Of a stretch of 64,000 nt of DNA, positions 61,588 through 64,000 are shown in pieces; the stretch's first letter is position 1; each line of letters starts with the position of its first letter. The notes under the pieces are model-generated. The model was not told where the DNA came from. It ran no database searches and saw only the letters and a program-made list of their open reading frames with translations. Location: contig NW_019211457.1 in NCBI RefSeq assembly GCF_002443255.2, positions 15,548,374 to 15,612,373 of the forward strand, given 5' to 3'. The translations under genes were made by a program, and so were the position numbers. Source of the stretch: Varroa destructor (Eukaryota; Arthropoda; Arachnida; Mesostigmata; Varroidae).

Positions 61588-61607
61588 ACTATTCAGTATT
61601 GAATAGT
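61588..61607. repeat. 8-bp hairpin
   Basis: ACTATTCA and TGAATAGT around loop GTAT, in AT-rich DNA. Confidence 0.6.
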
Positions 61608-61797
61608 TAATATTCTATATTTTAATGATTTCGTTCATATCAGTAGATAGTATTTGAAGTTATTTTTCTCGATCCCAACCCACTAAAAAATCAACACGTT
61701 CTTTGTCAATCTCGCCTTCCTTCAGCATCGATTTTGTAATGCTTACTTTTGCACCTTCTCCAGGTAGCCTTCAAAAATAATCATAGTGTTCGTTTTA

Positions 61798-61860
61798 GTT
61801 CTTTACTTACTGGTAAAGTTAATTTACTTATTATACTAACTTACTTACTAAGTAAAAAGT
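61798..61860. repeat. TTACT-type low-complexity patch
   Basis: Irregular copies of TTACT/CTTAC on both strands. They leave one frame free of stops after an acceptor-like site near 61763, which should not be taken as coding. Confidence 0.5.
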
Positions 61861-63060
61861 ACTTTAAGAGCATGTCGTTACTCTGCTCGTGGCTCGATGT
61901 CAACGAGAGCATTGCTGTACGATGAATGATCACAATTCGTCACTGAGGATTGTACGAGTTGAAATTACCGCCGTCTGCTCATCAGTGTCAATACTTTGCT
62001 GCTCTGTCTATTAGGCAAAAAAATCCCTGAATCAACAGTAGACAGTATGGTGCAGACACGATAGTCGCCCACTCACCAGTGGCCAGACGCAAAGCGACCT
62101 AGTCTAGCGTTTGGGTACGCCATTGCTATTAAGGTTTTCGGCCCGGGTAAATACGCCAGTCGATATAAAGCGATTGTCAGATAAACAGCTGTTTTACGGC
62201 TGCTCTGTTCGTCACCAACGTTCACGTGCGACGATTCAACGTAAACGGGTACAGGCACGATAGGTAAGGTGTGGAGCTATACGTGCTGCTTGCCTTTCTC
62301 ATACTGCCGTCTTCGGACAGTGGAACAGATTATGTGAGTTAGCTTCGATCCGGTCAAGTAAAGATCAAACACGATTTATCGTTCGCGGCCTCCTGGACAT
62401 AACGTCGTGCGTGCCGGTTAGCGACCATCGAGCCGTATCGTTTCAATGATCAACCTTGTTGGCGAACGAGGACGGGAGCAACTTCATCGTTACCTGCTCT
62501 AGCAAGTGATAGTCTTACCGGGTAGATTTTATTACCTTCCGGTAGCAGATGCACTAGCATAATCGTAAGACATTGCTTGAACATGTAATAAATCAGCAAG
62601 CCATGACAAACTAGGATCTAAATTGTCCTTGGGCGGCTTATTCGCGCCTTGTTTTTGGCGCCTAACAGGTAAACAAGCGGTAACGCTAGCAGCGCATCAC
62701 TCACGCATAGAAGGCTGACCATAAGCAAGCGCTATTTTCCAAACCTTCTATGCACTCATTTGTGGCCTTCGTAAATAGCGCATGTATTGGCGGCGGTGTT
62801 TGTGTATTGCGCTATTTGGTGGGTGAAACGCTTAAAAAGCCTCTGCGGTAAACGATTGTTTAGATTATACGAACAACGCGACCGTAACGCATGTCACCAT
62901 TTCCCGAAGCACAATAATGAAAAATTTACGATTGCGGTAGTGATTCAACATTCTATCGATATCGAAGATTTATAAGGACGGTACCGTATTGAAACCCCGA
63001 ATCATCCAAAAACTCGGCTATATAAGTACTGTCTTTGAATCAACTACCATCCACTTACAG

Positions 63061-63205
63061 GATGGTAGCGTTGCTTTATCAGCGCCCCGTACATTCTTCC
63101 CTATCTAGGCGGGTGTCTCGCTCGGTCGATCGGCGTCAATCGGCTCTGCTGGGAGAAGCAGCAGCGGAATGTGTGACGTTCAAAGATGCCATAGATCTAC
63201 AATAA
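63061..63205 (+). CDS. Weak terminal exon candidate
   Basis: An acceptor (CAACTACCATCCACTTACAG) is followed, one base in, by 47 codons to TAA at 63203-63205, including MVALLYQRPVHSSLSRRVSR and GEAAAECVTFKDAIDLQ. A phase-0 frame of 15 codons also ends naturally. No family, donor or poly(A) signal. Confidence 0.18.
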
Positions 63206-64000
63206 TATTCAATGCGGTCATGCCCACGTACCTATACTTGAATGTTAAGATGCCATCTAGATTGGGTTTGAGGATACGGGCAGGACGAGAACGCGTTCCG
63301 ATGCATCGGGTATATTATGAGCAGCTAGTAGATGTTGACGCTGACGTTGTCGATAGTAACGTGAATGTAGCGTTGTCTCGTTCACAGGAATTTTTTCAAT
63401 AGTGTCCTCCAGCTAGATACTGGCTATTGTGAATATTTTTACTTAACAGAAATGGAACTGTGCCAGTAAGTTCGATCCACCTACAAATCAGCATAAGTTC
63501 AACTTAATGACGATAGTAAATTTCGAAGTACTTTTAGCACACGTGTTGAGCATTCTAGGGCATAAAACTTTTGTTACGACTATGCCCCAGTCGAACTTTG
63601 CTGTCAGCCTATCGAACGTCAACACGAGAGATAGATGGAGAGATCGACATTATTTATTTAAATAATTTTTGGAAGGAATATCAGCTTATCTTTGATAGTT
63701 GAAAGTGACAATTGGAAAGCATAAACAATACCGAACGGCCCTTCATCATATACTGTCGTGCATCGATTTATCATTTCCGTAGACTAAGTAAACGATCCCT
63801 ACCTACATGACCTAGGTATGGGCCTCTTAGGCTGATGGATTAGGAAACGAAAACGTACGCTACTACTATACGGGAAAGAAACATTTGTATAAAACGCAAA
63901 AATTGACCACCGAATTTATGTCGGTTTTTCATAGGCTGCATCTAATTGGAAGCAGATATCTCAATAGAGTGCTTCACATATGGCGGCAAAGGCATCCTTT

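Noticed and set aside
1..64000. CRISPR arrays, rRNA, transposase, reverse transcriptase or viral genes
   Set aside because: No regularly spaced repeats, no rRNA-like conserved blocks and no diagnostic catalytic motifs were noticed in the translated frames.

Overview
This window looks like animal (metazoan) nuclear DNA. It has no bacterial-style gene packing, introns are long, and poly-pyrimidine/AG acceptors and GTAAG-type donors are present. Base composition is AT-leaning, with short GC-richer islands that coincide with most exon candidates. There is one 100-base run of N (8940-9039), so the contig is scaffolded. The only product I recognise is the start of a conventional protein kinase C, whose N-terminus looks arthropod-like; I cannot name a species.

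Layout. The confident coding exon is on the minus strand at 13531-13752. It encodes the PKC start, the pseudosubstrate and the first half of the first C1 zinc-binding domain. About 1.2 kb upstream on the same strand (14909-14984) is a short exon candidate that splices in frame to it, either as 5' UTR or as an alternative N-terminal extension. Further upstream candidates are a perfect-donor ORF at 40387-40549 and a GCC-repeat-bearing GC-rich stretch ending in a donor at 46622, the latter a plausible PKC promoter and first exon. PKC exon 2 was not seen in 1-13530, so the first coding intron is either longer than 13.4 kb or the scaffold is misjoined, possibly at the N gap.

Other candidate exons are supported only by splice signals, open frame and GC-rich codon use. 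On the plus strand they are a Cys-rich exon ending at base 95, a possible two-exon gene end at 7920-8856 with AATAAA directly after the stop, terminal-exon candidates at 19678, 35697, 47197 and 63061, an exon pair around a 44-nt intron at 53341-53577, and a terminal pair at 57872/58062. On the minus strand they are a 58-codon exon at 48480-48653 with a perfect GTAAGT donor and an unusually long frame at 55842-56459. None of these is recognised by family, and several are probably chance.

The rest reads as intron or intergenic DNA with microsatellites, a few perfect hairpins and palindromes, a G-rich tract and two promoter-like patches. I saw no rRNA, tRNA, CRISPR array, recognisable transposase or reverse transcriptase, and no clear undescribed system.
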